NCBI GenBank assembly: GCA_019746355.1
Contig: JAIESC010000049.1
Location: forward strand, 1-35,963
Reading direction: 5' to 3'
Source of the DNA: Xanthobacteraceae bacterium
Lineage (GTDB): Bacteria; Pseudomonadota; Alphaproteobacteria; Rhizobiales; Xanthobacteraceae
DNA length: 35,963 bases
Below are positions 7,508-15,907 of this stretch, one piece after another. The translations under genes and the position numbers were made by a program. Each line of letters begins with the position of its first letter. Positions within the stretch are counted from its first letter, which is position 1. Under the pieces are notes generated by a model. The model saw only the letters and a list, made by a program, of their open reading frames with translations. It was not told the DNA's origin and made no database searches.

Positions 7508-7620
7508 CATAGGCGAGCGAAGCGACGCCGTTCTTTGAACGGCTATGGGGCGAGCGAAGCGACGCCGTTCTTTGAACGGCTATGGGGCGAGCGAAGCGAC
7601 GCCGTTCTTCGAACGCTGTG
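7508..7620. repeat. Three tandem copies of a 37-nt hairpin repeat
   Basis: The unit GCGAGCGAAGCGAC plus a hairpin GCCGTTC-TTT-GAACGGC plus TATGG recurs three times with a 37-nt period; hairpin arms begin at 7527, 7564 and 7601. The third copy is altered at its right end (loop TTC, arm GAACG, then CTGTGG). The left edge carries CATAG, matching CTATG on the right. The same element occurs inside a coding sequence at 17315-17359. Together with the preceding palindromes it fills the gap between 7365 and 7647, which otherwise holds nothing I can recognise except the ribosome site of the next gene. Confidence 0.85.
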
Positions 7621-7646
7621 GCCGAGCATGATGAGGTGACAGGCAA

Positions 7647-8813
7647 GTGCAGAGCAACAGCGAACAAAAAATCCTCGAGTGGCTCGGCGGCCAGCACGGC
7701 GCGATGCTGGCGCTGCTCGAGACGCTGGTGAACACCGACAGCGGCTCCCACGACAAGGCCGGCGTCGATGCCGCCGGCAGCCACATCCGCGAATTCCTGC
7801 AAGCCCACGGCATCGCCACGGAAGTGACGCCCGATGAAAAATTTGGCGACGCCATCACCGCGACCGTCGGTCAAGGTTCGGGCCCCTTGGCCAACCGGCC
7901 GATCATGCTGATGGGCCACCGCGACACCGTCTTTCCGAAAGGGGAGCCGGCGCGGCGGCCGTTCAAGGTCGAGGGCGACCGCGCCTATGGCCCGGGCGTC
8001 GCCGACATGAAAGCGGGCCTGGTGATGAACTGCTTCGTGCTCGCCGCGATCAAGCAATTCGGCGGCGCGCCCGCGCCGGTGATGGCGCTGTTCACCGGCG
8101 ACGAGGAGATCGGCTCGCCGTTCTCGCGGCCGGTGATCGAGGCGCATGCGCGCGCCGCGCGCGTGTGCTTCAACTCCGAGCCGGGCAGGGCGCGGGGCGC
8201 GGCGGTGACCGGCCGAAAAGGCTGCATGTTCATCCGCTTCGAGATCACCGGCAAGGCTGCACATTCCGGCGTGAACTTCGAGGCGGGGATCAGCGCGATC
8301 AACGAACTCGCCCACAAAACGCTGGCGCTGCACGCGCTGAGCGAGCCGAAAAACGGCATCACGCTCAACGTCGGAGTGGTCTCCGGTGGGCAGACGGTAA
8401 ACACCATCGCACCCTGGGCAAAAGGCGAGGTGGATTTGCGCTTCGTCACCCATGAGCAGCGCGCGGCGATGTTTGCGAAGATCGAGCAGATACTGGCGAA
8501 GAGCTATGTGCCTGGCACCAGCACGACGTTCGAGATCATCGGCGAATTCCTGCCGCTGGTCGAGACGCCGGAAGGCAAGGCGCTGTACGAGCACTACGCC
8601 GCGGCGCTGCAATCGCTGGGCATCGCCGAGACGGCCGCGCTGTTTACCGGCGGCAGCGCCGATTCGGGCTTTACCTCCGCGGCCGGGACGCCGACCATCT
8701 GCGCCGTCGGCCCGGTCGGCGGCCGGGTCCATTCGCCGGACGAGTACCTGGAGATCGACACGCTGGTGCCGCGCGCCAAGGCGCTGGCGCTCGCGGTGCT
8801 TCGGTTGACCTAG
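7647..8813 (+). CDS. M20 family metallopeptidase (glutamate carboxypeptidase-like)
   Basis: Zinc-dependent exopeptidase/amidohydrolase of the M20 family, 388 residues, most like carboxypeptidase G2-type enzymes. The di-zinc ligands and catalytic residues are visible: HRDTVFPKG (His and the catalytic Asp), GVADMKAG (bridging Asp), GDEEIGSP (catalytic Glu and ligand Glu), NSEPGRARG, and the final His in GGRVHSPDEYLE. The dimerisation domain lies around GKAAHSGVNFEAGISAINE. The start is a GTG at 7647 with GAGGTGAC upstream, directly after the tandem repeats. No signal peptide is seen, so it acts in the cytoplasm. It may share a transcript with the next three genes. The substrate is unknown. Confidence 0.88.
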   Translation: MQSNSEQKILEWLGGQHGAMLALLETLVNTDSGSHDKAGVDAAGSHIREFLQAHGIATEVTPDEKFGDAITATVGQGSGPLANRPIMLMGHRDTVFPKGEPARRPFKVEGDRAYGPGVADMKAGLVMNCFVLAAIKQFGGAPAPVMALFTGDEEIGSPFSRPVIEAHARAARVCFNSEPGRARGAAVTGRKGCMFIRFEITGKAAHSGVNFEAGISAINELAHKTLALHALSEPKNGITLNVGVVSGGQTVNTIAPWAKGEVDLRFVTHEQRAAMFAKIEQILAKSYVPGTSTTFEIIGEFLPLVETPEGKALYEHYAAALQSLGIAETAALFTGGSADSGFTSAAGTPTICAVGPVGGRVHSPDEYLEIDTLVPRAKALALAVLRLT

Positions 8814-8876
8814 GCCGACCGCAGCTTCCTCTTTATGATCCCCCACCGATTCAGGAAAGGCGCGTAAAGGAAACGT

Positions 8877-9983
8877 ATGTCCGCACTGTTCACGCCCATC
8901 AAGCTCGGTCAGGTCGAACTCGCCAACCGCATCGCCATCTCGCCCATGTGCCAGTACAGCGCCGACGACGGCAGCGCGACCGACTGGCACATGGCGCATC
9001 TCGGCATGCTGGCCAATTCCGGGGCTGGCCTCGTCATCGTCGAGGCCACGCATGTGGAACGCCACGGCCGCATCACCCATGGCTGCATGGGGCTCTATTC
9101 CGATCACAACGAGGCGGCGCTGCGGCGCGTCATCGAGCATTGCCGGCTCGCCGGCACCGCGAAATGGGGCATCCAGATCGCGCATGCCGGACGCAAGGCC
9201 TCGTCGCAGCGGCCCTGGGAGGGCGGCGGACCGTTGAAGGCCGGGCAGGACCCGTGGGAGACGCTCGGCCCGTCGCCGCTGCCGTTCGGCAAGGACTGGC
9301 ACGTGCCGCGCGTCGCGACGCAGGCCGACATCGACCATGTGCGCGACAGCTTCGTCAATTCGGCAAAGCGCGCGGTGCGCATCGGTTTCGACGCGATCGA
9401 GCTGCACTACGCCCACGGCTATCTGGCGCACTCGTTCCTCTCGCCAGTGTCGAACCATCGCACCGACCAGTACGGCGGCTCGCTGGAGAACCGCATGCGG
9501 TTCGGCCGCGAGATCGCGCGTGCGGTGCGCGAGGTGGTGCCGAAGTCGGTCGCGCTCGGCGCGCGCATCACCGGCAACGACTGGCGCGACGACGGGCTTT
9601 CGACCGACGATGCGGTGGCCTATTCCAAGGCGCTGAAGAGCGACGGCCTCGACTACGTCGACGTGTCGTCGGGCGGCGTCACCGCCGACACCCGCAATCC
9701 GACGGGCCCCGGCTACAACGTGCCGATGGCGGAGCGGATCAAGAACGAGGCCGGCATTGCCACCCGCGTCGTCGGCCTGATCACCACGCCGGCCCAGGCC
9801 GAGGCCATCGTTGCCGACGGCAAGGCCGACATGGTCGCGCTCGGCCGCGGCATGCTCGACGACCCGCGCTGGGGCTGGCACGCCGGTGCGGAACTGGGCG
9901 CGGAGGTCGCTCGGCCGCCGCAGTATCTGCGCGCCGGGCCGAAGCTCTGGGCCCCCGCGCAGCGCGCCCAGGCCCGAGCCTGA
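8877..9983 (+). CDS. NADH:flavin oxidoreductase, Old Yellow Enzyme (YqjM-like)
   Basis: FMN-dependent ene-reductase family protein, 368 residues. Class markers are ISPMCQYSADDG (the Cys that tunes flavin potential in YqjM-type enzymes), WHMAHLGMLA, IQIAHAGRKAS, the substrate-binding ELHYAHGYLAHSF and the phosphate-binding region MVALGRGMLDDPRW. YqjM-type enzymes reduce activated C=C bonds with NAD(P)H; the physiological substrate is usually unknown. The gene starts 63 nt after the M20 gene with AAAGGAAACGT upstream and is followed after 23 nt by another amidohydrolase, which suggests co-transcription. Confidence 0.92.
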   Translation: MSALFTPIKLGQVELANRIAISPMCQYSADDGSATDWHMAHLGMLANSGAGLVIVEATHVERHGRITHGCMGLYSDHNEAALRRVIEHCRLAGTAKWGIQIAHAGRKASSQRPWEGGGPLKAGQDPWETLGPSPLPFGKDWHVPRVATQADIDHVRDSFVNSAKRAVRIGFDAIELHYAHGYLAHSFLSPVSNHRTDQYGGSLENRMRFGREIARAVREVVPKSVALGARITGNDWRDDGLSTDDAVAYSKALKSDGLDYVDVSSGGVTADTRNPTGPGYNVPMAERIKNEAGIATRVVGLITTPAQAEAIVADGKADMVALGRGMLDDPRWGWHAGAELGAEVARPPQYLRAGPKLWAPAQRAQARA

Positions 9984-10006
9984 GCCTAGGCCGGCACGAG
10001 AACCGC

Positions 10007-11263
10007 ATGAGAAATCTCGCGATCGACGCCGAGCGGCTGTGGGGCGAGATCATGGAGACCGCCGCAATCGGCGGCACCGCCAAGGGCGGGGTCTGCCGGC
10101 TCACGCTCACCGATCTCGACCGGCAGGTGCGCGGCTGGTTCAAGGCGCGCGCCGAGACGCTCGGCTGCCGGGTCACGGTCGACGACATGGGGACGATGTT
10201 CGCCCGCAGGGAAGGATCGGCGGACGTGCCGCCGATCGCCTTCGGCAGCCATCTCGACACCCAGCCGACCGGCGGCAAGTTCGACGGCGTGCTCGGCGTG
10301 CTCGCCGCGCTCGAGGCGCTGCGCACGCTGGTCGAGGCCGGCTACGAGACCTATGCGCCGATCGAGGTGGTGAACTGGACCAACGAGGAGGGCTCGCGCT
10401 TTGCGCCGGCCATGGTCGCCTCCGGGGTGTTCTCCAAGGCCTTGGAAAAAAGCGCGGTGCAGGCGCAGCAGGACCGCGACGGCGTGACCTTCGCCGCGGC
10501 GCTCGACGCCATCGGCTATCGCGGGACGCAAGCCTGCGGCGAGCATCCGCTGTCGGCGTTCTTCGAGTTGCACATCGAGCAGGGGCCGATCCTCGAAGCC
10601 GAAGGCAAGGATATCGGCGTCGTCACCGGCGTGCAGGCGATGCGTTGGTACGAGGCGACGCTGACCGGCCAGGACGCGCACACCGGCGCCACGCCCATGC
10701 ATTTGCGCAAGAACGCGCTGCTTGGAGCCGCGCGCATGATCGAGGCGGTGGATCGGATCGGCCGCAAGTATGCGCCGGGCGTCGCCACCGTAGGGCTGAT
10801 CGAGAACCGGCCCAATTCGCGCAACGTCGTCCCCGGCGCGGTGTTCTTCACCGTCGATATGCGGCATCCGGACGATGAGGTGCTGGCGCAGATGCAGGGG
10901 GAGTTCTACGATGTCTTTCCGGTGATCAGCGGCGACCTTCGTCTCGCGTTCGAAGGCAACACCATCTGGCAGCAGCCCGCAGTCAAATTCGATCCGGACT
11001 GCATCGCCGCGGTCCGCCGCGCGGCGGAGGTCTCCGGCTATTCCGCGCGCGACATAGTCTCCGGGGCCGGCCATGACGCGGCCTATGTCTCGCGCGTCGC
11101 GCCTTCGGCGATGATCTTCGTGCCGTGCCGCGACGGCATCAGCCACAACGAGGCGGAGTTCTCCTCCAAGGAGCAATGCGCCAAGGGCGCGCAGGTGCTG
11201 CTCCAGGCGGTGCTCGATTACGACCGGCAGCTCGCCGAGCGCGCCGCGAAAGGCCCGCGCTAG
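10007..11263 (+). CDS. M20 family amidase, hydantoinase/carbamoylase type
   Basis: Zn-dependent amidohydrolase of the N-carbamoyl-L-amino acid hydrolase / allantoate amidohydrolase / beta-ureidopropionase group, 418 residues. Motifs are GSHLDTQPTGGKFDGVLGVL, NWTNEEGSRF, FFELHIEQGPILE, DAHTGATPMHLRKNAL and the C-terminal GHDAAYVSR with GISHNEAEFS. It removes carbamoyl or similar groups from amino acid or ureide intermediates in the cytoplasm. The ATG at 10007 gives the family-like N-terminus; a longer open frame upstream only overlaps the oxidoreductase gene. The stop (TAG) shares a base with the GTG of the next gene. The exact substrate cannot be set from sequence alone. Confidence 0.9.
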   Translation: MRNLAIDAERLWGEIMETAAIGGTAKGGVCRLTLTDLDRQVRGWFKARAETLGCRVTVDDMGTMFARREGSADVPPIAFGSHLDTQPTGGKFDGVLGVLAALEALRTLVEAGYETYAPIEVVNWTNEEGSRFAPAMVASGVFSKALEKSAVQAQQDRDGVTFAAALDAIGYRGTQACGEHPLSAFFELHIEQGPILEAEGKDIGVVTGVQAMRWYEATLTGQDAHTGATPMHLRKNALLGAARMIEAVDRIGRKYAPGVATVGLIENRPNSRNVVPGAVFFTVDMRHPDDEVLAQMQGEFYDVFPVISGDLRLAFEGNTIWQQPAVKFDPDCIAAVRRAAEVSGYSARDIVSGAGHDAAYVSRVAPSAMIFVPCRDGISHNEAEFSSKEQCAKGAQVLLQAVLDYDRQLAERAAKGPR

Positions 11264-12114
11264 TGGATCCGTTCGTCTTCGCGGCCGTGCTGCTCGCCGC
11301 CGCCTGCCACGCCGGCTGGAACGCCGGCATCAAGCGCACGCTCGATCCGCTTGCAACAACGACGCTGGTCGCGGTCGGGGCGGGCCTTGTCGCGCTGCCG
11401 TTCGTGCCGTTTTACGGCTGGCCCGCCCAGGCATCCTGGCCGTGGCTGATCGCCTCCATCATCATCCACCTGTTCTATTTTGCCGGCCTGATCGAGAGCT
11501 ATCGCGCCGGCGACATGGGGCAGGTCTATCCGATCGCGCGCGGCGCAGCCCCGCTGATGACCGCGACCATGACCACGCTGTTCATCGGCGAGCGGCTCGG
11601 CCTCTACGGCTGGGGCGGCATTGTGCTGCTCGCGGCCGGCGTGCTGCTCCTCTCGCTGCGCGGCGGCCGCGATCTCGCGAAGCTCGACAGCAGGGCGGTG
11701 GGGTTTGCGCTGTTCACCGCGGTGACGATCTGCGTCTATTCGGTGGTCGACGGCGTCGGCGCGCGGCTCGCCGGACCCGGCAAGGCCAATGCCTATTCGC
11801 TCCTGCTGTTCGTCGGCATTGCGCCGGTGGTGGTGGCCTATGCGCTGATCCGCCGCGGGACGTCGGTGTTTGCCGCGATGGTGCCGCACTGGAAGACCGG
11901 GCTCGGCGGCGGCGCGCTCGCGGTCGTCTCCTACAGCATCGCGATCTGGGCGATGACGCTTGCGCCGATCGCCATCGTCGCGGCGCTGCGCGAGACCAGC
12001 GTGCTGTTTGGCGCGATCATCGCGGTGGTGATTTTGAAGGAGCCGCTTCGGACCGCGCGGGTGGTTGCGGCGGGCATGATCGTGATCGGACTGGTGCTGT
12101 TGCGGTTGGCCTAG
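11263..12114 (+). CDS. EamA/DMT family transporter
   Basis: Inner-membrane protein of 283 residues with about ten hydrophobic helices in two halves, the arrangement of the drug/metabolite transporter (EamA) family. The first half ends with GWGGIVLLAAGVLLLSL and the second with ETSVLFGAIIAVVILKEPL plus VVAAGMIVIGLVLLRLA, the usual EamA signature. The GTG at 11263 overlaps the stop of the carbamoylase (TAGTG), so the two are translationally coupled. It likely imports or exports a metabolite handled by the upstream enzymes. It ends at a CTAG tetramer that may also supply the stop of a small gene on the opposite strand. Confidence 0.88.
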   Translation: MDPFVFAAVLLAAACHAGWNAGIKRTLDPLATTTLVAVGAGLVALPFVPFYGWPAQASWPWLIASIIIHLFYFAGLIESYRAGDMGQVYPIARGAAPLMTATMTTLFIGERLGLYGWGGIVLLAAGVLLLSLRGGRDLAKLDSRAVGFALFTAVTICVYSVVDGVGARLAGPGKANAYSLLLFVGIAPVVVAYALIRRGTSVFAAMVPHWKTGLGGGALAVVSYSIAIWAMTLAPIAIVAALRETSVLFGAIIAVVILKEPLRTARVVAAGMIVIGLVLLRLA

Positions 12115-12188
12115 AGCCATCCCATCAGGCAGATCACGTTCGTCAGGTTCGCAACCAGCAGTGTGGCAACCAGAAGCTTCAGCGGCAT
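12111..12188 (-). CDS. Possible 25-residue hydrophobic peptide
   Basis: A short open frame on the reverse strand encodes 25 residues starting MPLKLLVATLLVANLTNVIC and ending MGWL. It is one continuous hydrophobic segment with a single Lys near the N-terminus, as in single-span small membrane proteins. GGAGAG lies 7 nt before the ATG at 12188, and an AT-rich patch (AATATTAAT near 12256-12268) could hold a promoter. It ends in the CTAG that also ends the EamA gene. It is too short for coding statistics, so it is kept as a candidate only. Confidence 0.35.
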   Translation of the reverse strand: MPLKLLVATLLVANLTNVICLMGWL

Positions 12189-12336
12189 GGCTCTCTCCGT
12201 CGAGAGCAGGTAACGGCGATTCTACCCGTCGAGTCCCAGCCGATGTTTTTCCGGCGATTAATATTTGGGTAACAGACTCGGGGCGCGTAGGAATCGCAGT
12301 CCCGGTCACGCCGACCCGAATGGCTCAGCGAATCAG

Positions 12337-13149
12337 CTATTTCACGAGCCGCGGCGCGGCGGTCGCGGTCTCCTGCGGCCAGCCGATGTGGCCGAAGCCC
12401 GGCAGCTTGAGGGCGGGATTGCGCAGGTCGAGGCCCGCGACCAGGCCCAGCACGTTGACCTCGAGCCCTTCGACCCAGCCGAGCTTGACGCAGAGCACGC
12501 CCCAGAGGTTGGCCTCGACGCCGGTGCCGCTGTCGGTCCAGCCGAAATAGGGCCACGGCCGGAAGTCGCGGCCGATCGCGTTGGCGGGAAGCGTCGCCTC
12601 GACTTCGGGGATGGCGCGCAGCACGGTCGCGACGAAGGTGTTGCTGTTCGGCCCGGGCCAGATGCGATAATCGCCGTCGTGCGAATACTTGTAGCTCCTG
12701 ATCGCGGCATCGACGCGCGGGATCAGCGCCTGCGCGCGCGGGCCGGAGATGTCGACGATCACCCGGCCGCGCTCGCCGAACCACAGGTCCGGCGGCCACC
12801 AGTTCAAACGGACCGGATTGCCCCAGCCGGCCACGTCATACCGCCGCCAGTTCCGCTCATTTTCGCCCTTGACCACGATCCAGCTATGCACCGCAACCAC
12901 GCCCTTCCAGCCGCGGGTGCGGCCGGACATCACCAGAATGCGCGCCTGCGGATGCTCGGAGGCCTGCGGCATCCGGCTGGTGACCGTCCGGTCCCATTCG
13001 CTCCAGTGCGTCGGGCCGCCGCGATAGGCGAGCGCGCCGGCCCCGAGCAGAACGGGAAGCAGAAAGATCGTCAGAAAAGCCAGCATCAGATGTTTACGAA
13101 TGGATTTTCGGGCGGATTTGACAGCCGGAATATTGGCGGACGGGCTCAT
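12337..13149 (-). CDS. DUF3750 family protein
   Basis: Protein of 270 residues. It has one N-terminal membrane segment (LMLAFLTIFLLPVLLGAGALAY) after a basic start, then a soluble domain of the DUF3750 type. That domain contains RILVMSGRTRGWKGVVAVHSW, VAGWGNPVRLNWWPPDLW and YSHDGDYRIWPGPNSNTF, followed by a glycine-rich end. The conserved His, Cys and Asn-rich motifs (VAVHSW, GPNSNTF) suggest an enzyme-like fold anchored in the membrane and facing the periplasm, but no activity is known to me. The ATG at 13149 is preferred over 13209 because the latter would run into the divergent asparaginase promoter region. The stop is at 12337. Confidence 0.82.
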   Translation of the reverse strand: MSPSANIPAVKSARKSIRKHLMLAFLTIFLLPVLLGAGALAYRGGPTHWSEWDRTVTSRMPQASEHPQARILVMSGRTRGWKGVVAVHSWIVVKGENERNWRRYDVAGWGNPVRLNWWPPDLWFGERGRVIVDISGPRAQALIPRVDAAIRSYKYSHDGDYRIWPGPNSNTFVATVLRAIPEVEATLPANAIGRDFRPWPYFGWTDSGTGVEANLWGVLCVKLGWVEGLEVNVLGLVAGLDLRNPALKLPGFGHIGWPQETATAAPRLVK

Positions 13150-13214
13150 GATGGTGCCAATATAAGTCGCTTCACGACGCAATCGTGGCAAGAGGCGCGG
13201 CTGCGACATTAAGG

Positions 13215-14219
13215 ATGATTAACCCGGTGCTTGTCGAGGTGTTGCGCGGCCCGCTGGTGGAGAGCCGGCACGCCGGCGCGGTGGCGGCGGTGGACGCCGA
13301 TGGCCACGCAGTGCTGGCGCTGGGCGACGTGCGGCGGCCGGTGTTTCCGCGCTCGGCGATCAAGGCGATCCAGGCCTTGCCGCTGGTCGAAAGCGGTGCC
13401 GCCGACCGTTACGGCTTCGGGCCGGAAGAACTGGCGCTGGCTTGCGCCTCGCACGGCGGCGAGCCCGGCCATATCGCGACCGCCGAGCGGATGCTCAAAC
13501 TCATCGGCCTTGACGGCTCGGCGCTGAAATGCGGCGCGCACTGGCCGATCCATCAGCCGTCGGCGCGCGCGCTGGCGCGAGCGGGCGGGCAGGCCACGGC
13601 GCTGCATAACAACTGCTCGGGCAAGCATGCGGGCTTTCTCTGCGTCGCCTGCGCCACCGGCGCGGATCCGGCGCACTATGTGCAGCCGGCGCATCCGGTG
13701 CAGCGCGCAGTGAGGGACACGCTCGAAACCATGGGTGAGTCGCCGCTGTCCAACGACGTCTGCGCGGTGGACGGCTGCTCGGTGCCGACCTGGGCGTTGC
13801 CGCTCAACGCGCTGGCGCTGGCGTTCGCGAAGTTCGGCAGCGGCGCGCACATGCTGCCGGAGCGAGCCAAGGCCGCGGCGCGGCTGCGCGAGGCCTGTGC
13901 TGCGCATCCATGGCACGTCGCCGGCACCGGGCGTTTCTGCACCGAGATCATGCAACGCTTCGGCGCGCGCATCTTTGCCAAGACCGGCGCGGAGGGCGTC
14001 TATTGCGCGGCGCTGCCGGAGCTCGGCATCGGCATCGCCGTGAAATGCGACGATGGGTCGGGGCGGGCCGCTGAAGTGATGATGGCGGCAACCCTCGATC
14101 GGCTGCTCAACAACGACGCCGACAGCGCCTTGCTGGAGCCGTTCGTGCGGCCGCCGCTCCGCAACTGGAATGGCGTGACGGTCGGAAGCCTGCGCCCGAC
14201 CGACGCGTTCAAGCCTTAG
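13215..14219 (+). CDS. L-asparaginase, Rhizobium type (PF06089-like)
   Basis: Thermolabile or inducible asparaginase family as in Rhizobium etli, unrelated to E. coli AnsA/AnsB, 334 residues. It hydrolyses L-asparagine to aspartate and ammonia. Markers are FPRSAIKAIQ (the Ser-x-x-Lys pair described as catalytic in ReAV), LACASHGGEPGHIATAERM, HNNCSGKHAGFL and VDGCSVPTWALPL (the Cys/Lys/Cys zinc site), and KCDDGSGRAAE. The start at the ATG at 13215 gives INPVLVEVLRGPLVES, the family's usual opening; the earlier GTG at 13185 adds a non-conserved stretch. There is no signal peptide, so it is cytoplasmic. It is transcribed divergently from the DUF3750 gene, 65 nt apart. Confidence 0.92.
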   Translation: MINPVLVEVLRGPLVESRHAGAVAAVDADGHAVLALGDVRRPVFPRSAIKAIQALPLVESGAADRYGFGPEELALACASHGGEPGHIATAERMLKLIGLDGSALKCGAHWPIHQPSARALARAGGQATALHNNCSGKHAGFLCVACATGADPAHYVQPAHPVQRAVRDTLETMGESPLSNDVCAVDGCSVPTWALPLNALALAFAKFGSGAHMLPERAKAAARLREACAAHPWHVAGTGRFCTEIMQRFGARIFAKTGAEGVYCAALPELGIGIAVKCDDGSGRAAEVMMAATLDRLLNNDADSALLEPFVRPPLRNWNGVTVGSLRPTDAFKP

Positions 14220-14259
14220 AGCACGATTTCAACGTCGCTCATCGGGGACCCAGGCGCAC

Positions 14260-14273
14260 AAATTCCGGAATTT
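14260..14273. repeat. Perfect 14-bp palindrome between convergent genes
   Basis: AAATTCCGGAATTT is self-complementary and lies in the 62-nt gap between the asparaginase stop and the stop of the ThDP enzyme gene on the other strand. It could act as a bidirectional transcription end or a binding site. There is no T-tract. Confidence 0.4.
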
Positions 14274-14281
14274 CAGTTCAT

Positions 14282-15907
14282 TCAGGTCAGGCGGATGACC
14301 GGAGCGGCCGTGCTCTCGATCATCACGTTGACGCAAGAAGGCTTCCCGCTTCCGAGCGCGCGCTCGATCGCGGCCGGCAGGTCGGCCGCCTTGTCGACGT
14401 ATTCGCCGTGGCCGCCGAACGCCGCCACCACCTGGTCGTAGCGCGACGGCAGAAGCTCGCAGCCGTGCATCCGGTTCGCGCCGTAGTCGCGGCGCTGGAT
14501 CTCGCTCTCGGCGTTCCAGCGCGCGTCGTTGCCAAGGATCGCGACGAACGGCAGTCCGCGCCGCGCTGCGGTCTCGAACTCGGAGATGTGAAAGCCGATG
14601 GTGCCGTCGCCCAGCACCGCGAACACGGGCGCGCGCCGCTCGATCATCCGCGCCGCGAGCGCAAACGACAGCGCCGAGCCGATCGAGCCGGTGACGCCGT
14701 TGATCAGGCGGCGGCGCAGCGGCAGCATGCTCTGGCCCCATTGCGCGAACTCGCCGCCGTCGCAGATCAGCACCGTGTCCGGGTCTCGCTCGATCACGGG
14801 CCGCAGCGCGCGGAACACTTCGGCGGGATGCAGCCGGCCCGGCGTCGACGAAACCAGCGAGCCCCATCCCGCCGGGCGACGGTCGAGCGCGGCACGCGCC
14901 TCGGCGAGCCAGGTCGAGGGCGTGGGTTTGGCGTGCGCCGCGACCGCTTCGGCAGCCGCACTCGCGTCGGCCACCGCCCCGACCAGAAGCCGTGCGCCTT
15001 TCTCCTTCCTTGCGCGCGCGACGAGGGCCTCGTCCGGATCGATGGCGATGAGGCGCACATCCGGATCGAACGCCGGCCCAGTGGCCCATTTGCTGGTGAA
15101 GTCGAGCGCCTTGCCGAGCAGCACGATCAGGTCGGCGCGGGCGATCAGATCGGGAAACGCGCCGAGCGTCGCATCGGCGATGCCACGCGGGCTTTCCATG
15201 ATGACGGCCGGCGCGCCGGTCGCGGCTTCGAGCCTGGCGAGGAGCGCACGGCCCGCGACGTTCGACAGCTGCGGACCGGCCACGATGACCGGCCGCTTCG
15301 CTGTGGCGATGGCGGACGCGATGTCGTCGGTCGCGGAGGCGGAAAGCGGTGCCCGCGCCACGGCTCGCCGCTCCGGCCACGCGACGGCGCTCTCGTCGAT
15401 CCTGGCGTCGAGCAGGTCGGACGGCAGGCTGACATGCACCGGCCCCGGCCGTCCCGAGGTGGCGATGCGCACCGCTTCGCCGATATCGCGGCCGAGCGAG
15501 CCTGCGTCCTTGGCCATCCACGACGCTTTGGTGGCCGGCGCTGCCATCTCGGCCTGGCGCAGCTCCTGAAACCCGCCGCGGCCGAGCTCCCAGGTTGCGG
15601 CGTGTCCCGAAAGGAGCACCATCGGCGATTCCGCGCCGAGCGCCGTGAACAGTGCGCCGACCGCGTTGGCGTGTCCTGGTCCGCCGGTGACAAGCGCGAT
15701 GCCGGGCTCGCCGGTGAGGCGGCCGTGGGCGTCCGCCATGTGCACGGCGGCCGCTTCGTGCCGCACGTGCACGAGATCGAGGTTTGCCTCGAGCGCGGCG
15801 TCGAAGATCGACATGATGTGGTTGCCGGACAGTGTGAACACGCGGCGCAGCCCGAGCTGGCTCAGCGAGCGCGCCACGATGTCGGCTCCGCGCAGCGTCT
15901 GGCTCAC
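14282..15907 (-). CDS. Thiamine diphosphate-dependent enzyme, acetolactate synthase-like
   Basis: ThDP-dependent enzyme of 541 residues with the three-domain order of acetolactate synthase, oxalyl-CoA decarboxylase and related enzymes. In the Pyr domain, VRHEAAAVHMADAHGRLTG carries the cofactor-activating Glu, and TGGPGHANAVGALFTA follows. The central domain contains RPVIVAGPQLSNVAGRAL. In the PP domain, GDGTIGFHISEFETAARRGL ending at ILGNDARWN is the Mg-ThDP-binding GDG...N motif. The start is a GTG at 15907 with GGAGGTCC 8 nt upstream. It is not obviously the biosynthetic IlvB; no ilvH follows. Another ThDP enzyme pair lies 500 bp away on the same strand. The substrate is unknown. Confidence 0.85.
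   Translation of the reverse strand: MSQTLRGADIVARSLSQLGLRRVFTLSGNHIMSIFDAALEANLDLVHVRHEAAAVHMADAHGRLTGEPGIALVTGGPGHANAVGALFTALGAESPMVLLSGHAATWELGRGGFQELRQAEMAAPATKASWMAKDAGSLGRDIGEAVRIATSGRPGPVHVSLPSDLLDARIDESAVAWPERRAVARAPLSASATDDIASAIATAKRPVIVAGPQLSNVAGRALLARLEAATGAPAVIMESPRGIADATLGAFPDLIARADLIVLLGKALDFTSKWATGPAFDPDVRLIAIDPDEALVARARKEKGARLLVGAVADASAAAEAVAAHAKPTPSTWLAEARAALDRRPAGWGSLVSSTPGRLHPAEVFRALRPVIERDPDTVLICDGGEFAQWGQSMLPLRRRLINGVTGSIGSALSFALAARMIERRAPVFAVLGDGTIGFHISEFETAARRGLPFVAILGNDARWNAESEIQRRDYGANRMHGCELLPSRYDQVVAAFGGHGEYVDKAADLPAAIERALGSGKPSCVNVMIESTAAPVIRLT

Noticed and set aside
7508..7620. CRISPR array at the tandem repeat
   Set aside because: Only three directly abutting units with no unique spacers, and no cas genes nearby; it is a tandem palindromic repeat.
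7467..9881. Reverse-strand frame of 804 codons opposite the M20 and OYE genes
   Set aside because: Antisense to two genes with full motif sets; no family pattern. Its end only reads through the tandem repeat.
8948..10006. Extension of the carbamoylase frame upstream into the OYE gene
   Set aside because: The extra 353 codons overlap a complete OYE gene in another frame and match nothing; family alignment begins near the ATG at 10007.
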